64,000 nucleotides of DNA from Schizophyllum amplum (Eukaryota > Basidiomycota > Agaricomycetes > Agaricales > Schizophyllaceae): assembly GCA_007026445.1 (NCBI GenBank), contig VDMD01000001.1, positions 4,650,001 through 4,714,000 of the forward strand, read 5' to 3'. The position numbers and the translations under genes are program-made. Below, in pieces: positions 1 through 9,446 of this stretch; positions within the stretch are counted from its first letter, which is position 1, and every line of letters begins with the position of its first letter. The notes beneath the pieces are model-generated. The model saw only the letters and a list, made by a program, of their open reading frames with translations. It had not been told where the DNA came from and made no database searches.

Positions 1-2
1 GC

Positions 3-1271
3 GACATCAGGAACGCCTACCTGAACGCCGACATCGACACCGACGTCTACATCGAGCTCCCGGACATGTGGGAGAAGTACTACCCCATTCCGGCGCACCT
101 GAAGGGCCAGCGCGTATGCGGGAAGCTGCGGAAGGGCCTGTACGGGACGCGTCAGGCTGGACGAGGATGGTATAAGAAGTTGCGCGAGACGATGCTCACG
201 CTAGGCTTCACGGTCAGCTCGGCTGACGAGGCGCTGTTCTACGCCATCGACGGTGCGGCATACACGGTCGTGACCGTGGCGACGGACGATTTCGTGATTG
301 TGGCCGACAGCGATGCGCGCGCGAACGAGTTCAAGCGGCGCATCGGTGAGCACTTCGAGTTCGTCGACCTCGGGCAGGTCAACTGGCTACTCGGCATGCA
401 CGTTACTCGCGACATGGAGGCGTGCACATTCCACCTCGGACAGCAGGCGTACATCGACCAGATGGTCGAGCGTTTTGGTCAGCAAGACGCGCGATCCGTG
501 GTGACGCCGTTCGAGCCGGGCACCGACCTCAGCTACGAGGCGCCAGGCATGTCGTCGGAGCTGCTGCCAAAGAAGGAGAAAGGCACGTACCGCGAACTCG
601 TTGGGTCGCTGATATGGACGTCGACGTGCACTCGGCCGGACATCCAGTTCTACGTCTCGACGCTGTCGCAGTACTTCGAGGAGCCGCGCACGACGCACCT
701 CAAGTATGCGATTCGAGTCCTTCGCTACCTCAAGGGGACGCGCGACGTCAAGCTCGTACTCGGAGGGAAGCACGTCAATCCGGTCGGATACGCCGACTCG
801 GACTGGGCCTCGACGCACGCCCACCGGAAGTCGATTTCCGGCTTCGTCTTCTACATCGGCAGGGGGCCGGTGATCTGGAGGTCGAAGAAGCAGCCTATCG
901 TGACGCTGTCGAGCGGCGAGGCGGAGTACGTCAGCCTGAGCACGGCTGGCAAGGATGTTATTTGGGTGCAGAAGTTGATGATGGAGCTGGCGAGTTTCTT
1001 TGACGACGAGCGCCGACTCTACCCTTTGCAGCCGACGTTGCTGTACACGGACAGCCAGAACGCGATCGCCTTGACGAAGGATTCGGTGCACCACGAGCGG
1101 ACGAAGCACATCGACGTGCGCTACCACTGGATCCGGCAGACGGTCGAGAAGGGACATTTCAAGATTCGCTATTGTGCAACGGACAATAATGTGGCGGACT
1201 TGTTTACAAAGGCATTGGGAACGGTGAAGTTTATTCGTTTTCGGGAGATGTTGGGCTTAGATGGTGCTTGA
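3..1271 (+). CDS. Ty1/copia retrotransposon Pol, C-terminal part (reverse transcriptase + RNase H), 5'-truncated by window
   Basis: The frame is open from base 3, so the polyprotein continues upstream of the window; the first internal ATG is at 66. The window begins inside the RVT_2 reverse transcriptase: a DIRNAYLN motif at the very start is the usual D-x(3)-AYLN catalytic block, and ATDDFVI (residues 72-78 counted from the ATG at 66) corresponds to the YVDD box. RNase H follows: GYADSDWA (241-248), LSSGEAEY (281-288), LYTDSQNA (326-333) and HIDVRYHWIRQ (348-358), then the ADLFTKAL tail found at the end of copia Pol. It would copy the element RNA into cDNA in cytoplasmic particles. The frame has no stop until 1271, which suggests a young element. 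The order RT then RNase H at the end of Pol, with no integrase after them, separates copia from gypsy. Confidence 0.93.
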   Translation, partial: DIRNAYLNADIDTDVYIELPDMWEKYYPIPAHLKGQRVCGKLRKGLYGTRQAGRGWYKKLRETMLTLGFTVSSADEALFYAIDGAAYTVVTVATDDFVIVADSDARANEFKRRIGEHFEFVDLGQVNWLLGMHVTRDMEACTFHLGQQAYIDQMVERFGQQDARSVVTPFEPGTDLSYEAPGMSSELLPKKEKGTYRELVGSLIWTSTCTRPDIQFYVSTLSQYFEEPRTTHLKYAIRVLRYLKGTRDVKLVLGGKHVNPVGYADSDWASTHAHRKSISGFVFYIGRGPVIWRSKKQPIVTLSSGEAEYVSLSTAGKDVIWVQKLMMELASFFDDERRLYPLQPTLLYTDSQNAIALTKDSVHHERTKHIDVRYHWIRQTVEKGHFKIRYCATDNNVADLFTKALGTVKFIRFREMLGLDGA

Positions 1272-1283
1272 GCTGAGGGGGAG
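1270..1283 (+). other. Polypurine tract of the copia element
   Basis: A purine-rich run directly after the Pol stop codon ends at the TG that opens the proposed LTR. This is the usual position of the plus-strand primer for reverse transcription. Confidence 0.7.
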
Positions 1284-2305
1284 TGTTAGAATATATTCAT
1301 CTCTGCGCACATATGCGCCCATAGGTTTCCTTTTACGGACTTATCTCCGATAGATACTTCGATCGTCTCGACGACGCGCCTCAGCTTTTACCTTCATCGC
1401 TGAGGCGTGAGTTATATTTCCTATGCATACCTTACACCTATACTAACGTCCCTGTAGTCACACGCGACTTGTATAGGTACGGTAGCACACACGGAACTAG
1501 CTTTTACCTTCATCGCTGAGGCTCACACGCGACTTGTATAGGTCCCTCGGAATCTCCTCGCTCGTACCTCTTGTCAGGGTTATCCGCCGTTTGAGCCGTC
1601 GCCGTTGGGTGCAGGGGGTGGGATGAGGATGGCTGGTGCGCCGCTCGGCGTTGTCGATGGACTGTCCGGCTTCGTCGATGGACCGTCCGGCGTTGTCGAT
1701 GGTCCAGGAATATCGTCGTGCGACGTGGCTGGTGCACCACTGGGCTTCGTCGATCAACCGCCCGGCTTCGTACATTCGCCGCCTGGGTTTGTGGCCACGA
1801 CGTCGCCGCCGTACGCGTCGGCGCCTTATGGCGCGTCACCGCCGCATGGTTTGACTGGTCCGTCACCGCCCTACGGCTCAATTGGTCCTTCACCACCCTA
1901 TGGCGTCGGGCCATCGGCGGCGCACGGGTTGGCTGGTCCTTCACCGCCGTACGGCTCAGCTGGACCTTCACCGCCGTACGGGTTGACTGGTCCGTCGCCC
2001 CCTCACGGCGCGACCGGCGCATATGCGTCCAAGTTATCGCGAGGGCCCTCAGGGCGTGTACCGAGGCCGAGGGAGGTGCGTATTGCTTGCTCCGATTCCA
2101 TTCGTTTTGACTGCTTCGTTCGTTGCGTCCGTTTGTTCTCTTCGTCTTCACTGCTCGTTCGTTCTCTTCATTCTCACTGCTCGTTCGTTGCCTTCGTTCC
2201 TTCGTTTCCCTTCGCTTTTTTCCTTCGGATTCGGAAATGTGGCACACTCACGCCTGTACTAACTCCCTCCTCCTGCAGACCCTAGAACGTGCCTGGCGGT
2301 AACAG
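1284..2305 (+). repeat. Probable 3' LTR of the copia element (TGTTA...TAACA)
   Basis: The segment starts TGTTAGAATAT immediately after the polypurine tract and can end at GGCGGTAACA, giving a perfect 5-bp inverted TGTTA/TAACA boundary. At about 1,022 bp it is long for a copia LTR. Inside are a direct duplication of a 24-bp block (1383-1406 and 1499-1522) and of CACACGCGACTTGTATAGG (near 1461 and 1525), plus a minisatellite at about 1640-2010 that reads GPSPPYG in one frame. The LTR may therefore have been expanded by internal repeats, or the true end may lie earlier. The matching 5' LTR is outside the window. Confidence 0.5.
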
Positions 2306-2688
2306 GGTGGAGCTTGGGAAACGGGGGAATGGATAGTGAGTGAGCGGAGGAGGTGGATGTCGGAAGGGAGAACGGACTGGACTAACTGACCGCGTGCTGC
2401 TTTTGATTCTCATGGGTGTTATAGGATGGCGGGGATGCTACTTGGTTGACGCTACTTGGGTGCTATAGGGTAGTGCGCTTGACATATAGGGACTATTGTA
2501 CTCGTTACTTGCTTACAATGAATGATTGACACCGCTGCATACGCATAGTGATACCGTTGCACACGCATAATGATACCGTCCTTGACGCATACGTAATGAT
2601 GATACCTTCTGGGGTTTATACTCATGACGCTGCGCTTCGGGATGTCTACGGTGTAGACAAAAACGAAGAGGGTGTTCATTCGGTAATA
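2306..2688. other. Intergenic, no gene seen
   Basis: Between the LTR end and the tRNA-Thr. It has a few short direct repeats (GATACCGT, about 2550-2600). The A-run at 2659-2663 lies just downstream of the tRNA on the minus strand and can act as its Pol III terminator. Confidence 0.6.
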
Positions 2689-2787
2689 TGCCCCACAGCC
2701 GACTTGAACGACTGACCTTCGCATCGTAGAAACCTTTGTAGCAGGCATGTATACGAGTGCGACGCTCTACCACTGAGCTAGCAGGGC
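2689..2787 (-). tRNA. tRNA-Thr (anticodon CGU) with intron
   Basis: On the minus strand the acceptor stem GCCCTGC pairs with GTGGGGC, allowing two G-U pairs, and the discriminator is A. The D arm is GCTC-AGTGGTA-GAGC. The anticodon stem is TCGCA/TGCGA and the T arm is AGTCG-TTCAAGT-CGGCT. The anticodon loop starts CTCGTA, giving anticodon CGT, and is interrupted one base after the anticodon by an intron of about 27 nt, the usual position in eukaryotic nuclear tRNA genes. Internal A and B boxes are intact. Confidence 0.9.
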
Positions 2788-4404
2788 TAATGAGGTGGGC
2801 TGGGTCAATAGTATCCACAGCGTAATCGGTACACTCATTCAGAAGGGGACCGAACCTGAGTCTAGAGATCATGTTTTGGTCACAGCCAGCGAACGCCGCG
2901 TACTTGCGTGGGCGGGACCTCGCGGTCGCGGCAATCGAAGCGCAAGTCAAACAGGCGACGCTGCAAGGGAACTGAGCAGTCGAGTTGTATCTATGGTTTT
3001 CTCTGCGTTTGCGGCGTGAACGGGGCTAAGATTCAAGAATGGTGCGTGAGTGATCGAGGGCGCTGAGGAGGTGGTGGTCCGGAGGTGGGAGGGGCTGCTC
3101 GGGATGGGGATCAATAAATAGCAAGGGAAGAGATCACCCGTTCAAACCTCGAATGCAGCCTGATCTGCACAGTGAGAAATTAGATTCGATGAAGAGAGAA
3201 GGTCCCATAACCGACGATGAAGTCAAATTGCGGGTTGTACGGCGTACATATCCTACCGCGCAGCTCGCATCAGCATCCGCCGTTGTGCAGCCGGAGCCAG
3301 CGGCGATGGACAGGACCCCGGGCAATGCGCCAAGAGGTCCGATCCAAAAAGGCGGCTTTTTGGACATTCCCGTCGCACGGTTTTTTGCCAGTTTGGGGGT
3401 CTTTCAGTCGCATTGAGATCGGACACGCACTTTCAAGCCAAATTCCGTCGCACTATGGATCGGACATGGCCAGCGACAGGTCACCCCAAGCCCAGGACCT
3501 TTGCCGCGGAAGGGTTGCGCCCACCCATTGTTGGTCTGGCGTAGCGAGAAGCAGCCGGAATACCCGAAGACCGTCGCATTATGGATCGAACCTGGCTCTC
3601 GACGCTCTCACGCGGCGCACGTTGGATCAGACCTTCGGCACGCAAACTGACTATCCGGCGCATTGGGATCGGGCCTCGGCGGTTTCTGGGGGTCCAATCC
3701 GGCGCACAAGGATCGGACATGTAGGCGTGTTGCCCGGGGTCCTCGATGGACTCGAAAGAAGACGGACGAACGTTCAAGTTCGGTAGAGGTGACGTCACGC
3801 GTGGCGCTCCACGCGGCCACGTGAGCATTGTTTTCCTCCTCCGCATTGGATCTCGCGCTCATTGTCGCTTGCGCCCCGTCGGCCTTCTCAGCGTGAGGCA
3901 AGAGGTCCTCGGAGCTGCGATCGGGTACATGGATCTGGTCGCGTGTGCTCGCGTGCCGCGCCCCACTGGCGCGCACGCTGGCCCGCCGCCGCCTCATCCA
4001 GCGTCGCTAGACTGGCCCATTTGCCCTCTCAATACACCGTAGATATCCTAGGACTGAGCTCAAAGACATCGAGAGCAAATAAGAGCAGGAAGAGTGAGCT
4101 TCATTCGAGGTCCAGCAATGCATTGCCGCCCACCGCCGGCGTTCACCGAAAGTCGCCCGCGACCCGCCACCTACAGCGACTTTGTGCTCGCTTACTACCA
4201 CCTCTGAGGTGTACATAGTATTCCATAACCTTCACAGCTTACTTCTGGGCAGAAATAGGTGTCATCGCGAGCTTTGAGCAACCACTCTAGTGACGGACGG
4301 AGTTTGCCGCGCGTCCGAGACCGGCGGCGCACGCGACCAGATCCATGTACCCGATCGCAGCTCCGAGGACCTCTTGGCGTGAGGCTACCGGTGTTGCGTC
4401 GAGG
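2788..4404. other. Intergenic with degenerate repeats and an inverted repeat; no gene seen
   Basis: No ORF here looks like a protein. Between about 3370 and 3725 a degenerate motif resembling GTCGCATTATGGATCGGACA recurs at irregular spacing (near 3371, 3407, 3447, 3573, 3657 and 3701). The end holds the two arms of a perfect 47-bp inverted repeat, listed separately. Confidence 0.6.
3899..4376. repeat. Perfect 47-bp inverted repeat (3899-3945 and 4330-4376)
   Basis: The 47 bases at 3899-3945 are the exact reverse complement of 4330-4376, with about 384 bp between them. The right arm ends 28 bp before the start codon of the F-box gene at 4405, so the repeat covers its 5' leader. Confidence 0.9.
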
Positions 4405-6054
4405 ATGCATGTCGTTCTGCGTACTGCGGAGCTTCGCGATCTCATATTCTATTTTGTCTTTGAAACCGCGCTCGACGAGAAGGAGAAAGCTTCTGCTGCA
4501 GCCCTCGCCAGGACGTGCAGGGACTTCATGGAGCCCGCCCTGCGCGTCCTATGGGCAACGCATTGGTCGTTTGACGCGTTCGTCCAACTCTTACCTGAGG
4601 ACAAGATCACTCGTGCAGTTATGGGTGCGGTGAGCCTCCCCGTCGTGAGCTTGTTATCTTGGAGCTTGACGAGACACTGCCTACAGAAACTCATCGGAAT
4701 CCTTACCACCGACGATCTTGCTCGCGTGCGCTACTACGGCGCTTTCGTCCGCGAGTTCATCCTGAATTACCACGACGCTGGTCTCAGCCCGCACAACTTG
4801 ACGCAAATTATGATCGCCCTGGACGGGCATGCGCTTTTCCCTAACCTGCGATCCTTCGGTTACTGTCACAGAGGTGTAGGCTACAAAGACTACTTCGCAC
4901 CCTGCCTCCCGGCCCTGATCAGCCGCACCGTCACCGAAGTCTACTTCGACCTTAATCGACCGTTTCCGGACGAAAATCTCGCGCTGGAGATGAGCATCCT
5001 CTTTTCCCTGAAGACGAAGAATAAAGTCTCTACATTGCACCTCGACGTTGTGGAGAACGTTCCTTCCAATTATGCGGAGCTGCTCGAAGGATGGACATCG
5101 TTACGGCACCTGCGTCTTTACCTTTGCTGCTCGCGCGTCGCTCCTGCGCTTGTCGCGGTATCTGCGCTGCAGGGACTTCGTACACTTACGCTGGACGCAA
5201 ACAGCGAGGTCGCTCTCGAGTGCCCTCCAATGGGCCCCGCGAACGACTCGCTCCAACAGCTGGTCATCAGGAAACACCTGGACGACGATTTTGCGGCCGA
5301 TGTCATCGCAATACTGCATCCCAAGGCACTGACCAGCCTCCACGTCGACGCGAAACTCGCGCCCGAAGCAATCCGCCTCCTCGCTGTCCGCATGTCCACC
5401 TGCTGCGCACCACATATGCTCAAATATATCATTCTCGGAAATCGTGATAACCCGCCCAAGGAGGGCGACCGCGTCGTCCTTCAAGACATCCTTCCCCTTC
5501 TCTCATTCACCGGCCTAGTGAGCGTGTCCATCCATGTCTTCGACATCCGCTTCGACGACGCCGATATCACGCGCCTCGCCGCTGCGTGGCCGCGCCTCCG
5601 CACGCTCAGCCTGTGTGGCGCGAGCAAAATGACGCCCGCGTGCACGCTCGCCAGCCTCCTGTCCCTCGCAAGAGGCTGCCCCGACCTCGAAGAGCTTTCT
5701 CTCGCCCTCGACGCGACTGAGCCCCCAAGCGACGCGACCAATACTCCTCAGCCGGCGGACCAGCCCCACGCCCCCGCCCGAGGCCGCCCGCCCTACCGCC
5801 TGCGCAAGCTCGACGTCATGCGCTCGCCCATCTGCAGCGAGCCGGAGCACGTGGCCTCCTTCCTGACGCGCTACTTCCCCTTCCTGAGGCCGCTGGGTGT
5901 AAAGGCCGGGTTGGACGAGGAGAAGGACGAGGAATCGGTGCCTTGGGGGGAGTACCAGAGGCAGGTGCGGTGGAGGATGGTGAGGAGGCTGATGCCTACG
6001 TTTCTGGAGGCGCGGAAGACTGGGATTTATGGGATCGGGGTTGATCGCGGATGA
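4405..6054 (+). CDS. F-box/leucine-rich-type protein (family A, intact copy)
   Basis: An uninterrupted 549-codon frame. The N-terminus (MHVVLRTAELRDLIF, then a short helical segment ending in LARTCRDF) has the form of the degenerate F-box that opens many Agaricomycete F-box proteins. The rest carries loosely repeated leucine-rich strands (LRHLRLYL, LRTLTLD, LTSLHVD, LVSVSIHVFDI, LRTLSLCGA, LEELSLALD) and ends LMPTFLEARKTGIYG. Such proteins usually link substrates to an SCF ubiquitin ligase; the substrate cannot be inferred. I chose ATG 4405 rather than the in-frame ATG at 4345 because the paralogous head at 7266 starts at the same residue (MHAVLRTPELRDLIF). Its tail (residues from about 368) is duplicated in the chimera at 8610-9446, and both tails are followed by related pyrimidine-rich repeats. 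It has no introns, unlike most genes here. Confidence 0.8.
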   Translation: MHVVLRTAELRDLIFYFVFETALDEKEKASAAALARTCRDFMEPALRVLWATHWSFDAFVQLLPEDKITRAVMGAVSLPVVSLLSWSLTRHCLQKLIGILTTDDLARVRYYGAFVREFILNYHDAGLSPHNLTQIMIALDGHALFPNLRSFGYCHRGVGYKDYFAPCLPALISRTVTEVYFDLNRPFPDENLALEMSILFSLKTKNKVSTLHLDVVENVPSNYAELLEGWTSLRHLRLYLCCSRVAPALVAVSALQGLRTLTLDANSEVALECPPMGPANDSLQQLVIRKHLDDDFAADVIAILHPKALTSLHVDAKLAPEAIRLLAVRMSTCCAPHMLKYIILGNRDNPPKEGDRVVLQDILPLLSFTGLVSVSIHVFDIRFDDADITRLAAAWPRLRTLSLCGASKMTPACTLASLLSLARGCPDLEELSLALDATEPPSDATNTPQPADQPHAPARGRPPYRLRKLDVMRSPICSEPEHVASFLTRYFPFLRPLGVKAGLDEEKDEESVPWGEYQRQVRWRMVRRLMPTFLEARKTGIYGIGVDRG

Positions 6055-7265
6055 AGGTCAGTAGTGTCGCTGCTAGGGAGGGATCTCGTGTGCGCATCTG
6101 CTGGGCGTTTCTGGTGGCACTGCTTCCCTCTTGGTCCTGTAAGCGATCTTCTATTCCATCATGTGCGCGTACTGACGAGCTCATGAGATTGTTCTTATAC
6201 CGTTCTAATCCTTGTTCCCTCTCACTGCCAATGCCCCGCTGTCAACCCTTTCGACCTGCTATTTCTCTCGACCTGCTATTTCTCTCGACCTGCTATTTTT
6301 CTCCACCTGCTGTTCCTCTCGACCTGCTGTTCTTCTCGACCTGCTATTCTCTCGACCTGCTGTTCATCTCGACCTGCTGTTCAATTCGACCTGCTGTCCC
6401 TTCCGACCCACTAGCCAAGTCCTGAATCACATTCATCCAGTGGATCCGTTTTCTCCCCCGTTCCGTCTTTATGACCTCCAGTCGTATCATTATCCGCACT
6501 CGGCGAGTTTCTTCTACCCTCATACGCGCCTCTTTTCTGCTCTTGAATGCGCCTCAAAAATATCAGTCCTCCGCCCTCGTATGCAGGCCTATATCTCTTC
6601 TGAAAAGCCGCGTCCTCCGCCTTGGTATACGCTCTCTTCTCGGTTTTAATAGTACTTAATATACGCCTCTTGCAGAGATGGCATGACACATCTACCGCGC
6701 TCGCTACACGTGGCTCTACGATGTGGCTTCAGGTCAAGGCTCGAGCTTACACCCTCGGTTCCAGTAAGTAGTAGATGTAAGTTCACCATCATCAACTCGG
6801 AAGTCGAGAACTCCAGCGAACAGATCATGATCACATCATGAGTCGCCCTCATCTGCGGTCAGCAAGCGGTCAGTCACGCTTCCATATACCACGCGTTCAT
6901 GGACGCCGGCATCAGCCTACTCACCATCGTACACCTGTTCCGCCTCTCAGACTCACTCCAAAGCATCAGCTTGCCTTCGTCCCAGCTTCGTCCTACAAGC
7001 CGGCCTCCACCAATCCGGCCCGCCCTCGGAGTCGGCGCTTGCCGAACTCACAAGCTTGAAGCCACAGCCACCACGTGCGTGGTATTGTCCTTCCCACCTC
7101 GATTGACCTTTTCCCCGATCGTCGCTTCCGCCCCTCGTTGTGCGAGTGCAGCGCCGATAGCATAGAAAATTACGGTGAGCAGATTTTGAGGGAGTCCTAA
7201 TTCTCGTGTGACATAACATCTGTAGCAATCTCGACCCACCGCCGCCGCTTGCTGTGCCATTCAAG
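6055..7265. other. Intergenic; minisatellite, then nothing recognisable
   Basis: After the F-box stop there is about 190 bp of unique sequence, then a minisatellite (6250-6410). The stretch 6420-7265 shows no convincing coding sequence. Confidence 0.6.
6250..6410 (+). repeat. Minisatellite, unit about 17 bp (CTCGACCTGCTATTT), about 9 copies
   Basis: Imperfect head-to-tail copies of a pyrimidine-rich unit. A related array (CGACCCGCTATT) follows the paralogous gene tail at about 9745-9945, so this array was probably already 3' of the ancestral F-box gene before duplication. Confidence 0.85.
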
Positions 7266-8108
7266 ATGCACGCTGTCCTGCGTACCCCGGAGCTTCGTGA
7301 TCTCATCTTTGATCTCGTTCATGAGTACAGATTCTCGGCGACCTTGCAAAGCTCGAAGTTCTCCAACGGGTCATTATGGACGTACCATTCGATCAAGAAC
7401 TGCCGCAGCGAGCGCTTCTCGACGCGCTGTGCTCGATTCCACAGACCGTCTTCGATGACTGGCAAACACAGGCGGAACAGCAGGTGCTAGAGTTCGTAGA
7501 AAAGCGTCTGAAGGCCGACGAGAGCGCGAAGGATGCGCTTGGCACGGACACGCCTACTCCGGACACCCTCAAACTAGCGACAGCGATCTTCTTGGACGGG
7601 TCCGGTGGCTGCGATCTCACGTATCCTGCGGTGCTTGTTTGGCCTAAGCTCAGTGGCTGGACGTATGGCCGCGTGGAGATGCCGTGGAGCATCTCTAGCT
7701 TGCGCTTCGGTAACATCTTTAACATCATGGCACGCCGTATGGTAGAGCTGGCGGGGGGCCACCCTCATACGATGACTATCCACGAGATGGACAAGCTTGA
7801 TCCCTGGTATCACTTCGCTGGGGATCCCTACGGCGAGCGTATAGTGTACTCGTGGCGATGCGTGGTGTGTATGATTTTGGCATACAGTGGTTTCTGTCTG
7901 ATGCATGTCATTCTAGCTGTCCAACTATCGATACAATCGAGAGAATCGGCTAGCGCTTCTCGGTCCCAGTGATACGGCCACGGCGCGCGCATGCTTGGCG
8001 GCCAAGGCCTGCACATTGACCTTCCGTGGCAAAGATGCGCTCTGCGCTCACTGCAGCGAGCGATTCTCGGAATCCGAAGCACTGTATGGCCATATTCGTG
8101 AAGCGTGA
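7266..8108 (+). pseudogene. Chimeric F-box gene: head of family A joined to tail of family Z
   Basis: The first 60-70 bp encode MHAVLRTPELRDLIFDLVHEY, the N-terminus of the 4405-6054 family. From about 7335 the homology switches, in another frame, to the C-terminal half of the 47093-49270 family: DVPFDQELPQRALLDAL aligns with ETPVDQDLPEAFYRDIV, and HPHTMTIHEMDKLDPWYHF aligns with APETTTMEEMRALDPLYSF. The last exon (about 7971-8108, after an intron starting near 7865) ends with the same C-terminal finger, ALCAHCSERFSESEALYGH. Head and tail are out of frame and I found no good intron to join them, so it is probably non-functional, though the tail itself is well preserved. Confidence 0.75.
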
Positions 8109-8609
8109 GTGCTCCATCTTATGATTGGTACCATGAATGCTCATCTTCCACGCAGACATGCAAGGAACCCAGTTACCTTGCATGATTTTGTTCCCGGCCT
8201 CGACATCGACTACGCGTCCATTATGTGCGTAGATTTGCAAGTAGAGCCTTCATCTCAGGTCGGTGAAGTAGACAACTCCGGCCGGGATTAATGCACGTCA
8301 TGGCGGCGGATCACCTCGTCCGACGGACCCTGTAGTATGCACACGGCGTGGCAGGTTGTACGCTACTTACTTGATTTGTTCCCGAGCCCCGAACATGGTA
8401 GAACTGTCAATCCAATCATCTGATGATCCATATGTACCTAGGTAAATCAGTGATTGCATGCAATTCGTCGTGACCGTCTATGGAGAATACCGGCGTAAAT
8501 TGAACAATGGCGGGTTAGGTCACATGACCGTGGCCTGCAATGTGACCAAGTAATACCGTGACCAGTTGCCGCACCTTGTCCTCCTTCCACCATCATCCAC
8601 AAGCCAACA
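8109..8609. other. Intergenic, nothing recognised
   Basis: Separates the two chimeric F-box genes. No repeat, RNA gene or coding signal seen. Confidence 0.6.
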
Positions 8610-9446
8610 ATGCCGAGACGATCGTCGAGACTCTCAGAATCCACTTCAAGACAGCGAGGGCGTACCTCCGATTCTATCCAGGACTCCAGCACAGTCAGTG
8701 GCGTTGTCGGCAGCGCGTCGTCGAACAACGAGGCGAGCGTTCGTCAGGAAGCTGTGGTGCCGCGTGTGAACGTGCCTTCATCTCGGAAGCCCATCAAGGT
8801 GTCTGGAAAGAAGAAGAAGAAGAAGAAGAACGGTGTCGCGACGAAGGAGCTTGCGGCACACAAGGCGAACACCATGAAGCGCGCGTTTCTCGCCGAATTG
8901 CCGCTAGACACTTTATATGAGTGCGCCTTCTCTGGCCTAGTCAGCGTATCCATCCGCGTCTTCGACATCATTCGCTTCGATGACGCCGACATCGCACGCC
9001 TCGCCGCTGCGTGGCCGCATCTCCGCACCCTTAGCCTGTGCGACGCGGGCGAAATGGTGCCCGCGTGCACGCTCGCTAGCCTCATGTCCCTCGCAAGGGG
9101 CTGTCCCGACCTCGAGAAGCTCGCCCTCGCGATCGATGCGACTGAGCTTCCCAGGGATCACCTGGAGGGCAGCACTCTCGCCCGCTCTCCCTGCCGCCTT
9201 CGGAAGCTCGACGTCCTGCGCGCGCCTATCGGCAGCGAGCCGGAGCGCGTCGCCTCACTCCTGACGCGCTACTTTCCTTTCCTGGAGCCGCTGGATGTGG
9301 AGGCCAAATTGCAGTGGGACTCTGAGCTACCGTTCCAGCAGGATAGCCAGAGACGAGAGCGGTGGGCGGAGGTGAAGAGACTCATGCCGGCGTTTCTGGA
9401 GGCGCGGAAGACTGGGATCTATGGGCGCGTGGCCAATCGCGCTTGA
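8610..9446 (+). CDS. Chimeric F-box protein: head of family Z joined to tail of family A
   Basis: A 278-codon frame with no stop. Residues 1-104 (MPRRSSRLSES..., a KKKKKK nuclear-signal-like stretch at about 69-75, then LAELPLDTLYE) match the first exon of the 47093-49270 gene, which ends FELPLDIIYE at its intron-1 donor. At 8921/8922 the sequence passes straight into the C-terminal leucine-rich part of the 4405-6054 gene (GLVSVSIRVFDI, LRTLSLCDAGEMVPACTL, LTRYFPFLEPLD, FLEARKTGIYG). The join falls at the exon-1 end of the donor family and keeps the frame. The product would have half an F-box plus three or four leucine-rich strands. Whether it is expressed cannot be told from the sequence. 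Confidence 0.7.
   Translation: MPRRSSRLSESTSRQRGRTSDSIQDSSTVSGVVGSASSNNEASVRQEAVVPRVNVPSSRKPIKVSGKKKKKKKNGVATKELAAHKANTMKRAFLAELPLDTLYECAFSGLVSVSIRVFDIIRFDDADIARLAAAWPHLRTLSLCDAGEMVPACTLASLMSLARGCPDLEKLALAIDATELPRDHLEGSTLARSPCRLRKLDVLRAPIGSEPERVASLLTRYFPFLEPLDVEAKLQWDSELPFQQDSQRRERWAEVKRLMPAFLEARKTGIYGRVANRA

Noticed and set aside
4345..4404. Earlier start (ATG 4345) for the family A F-box gene
   Set aside because: The extra 20 residues lie in the perfect inverted-repeat arm and have no counterpart in the paralogous head at 7266.
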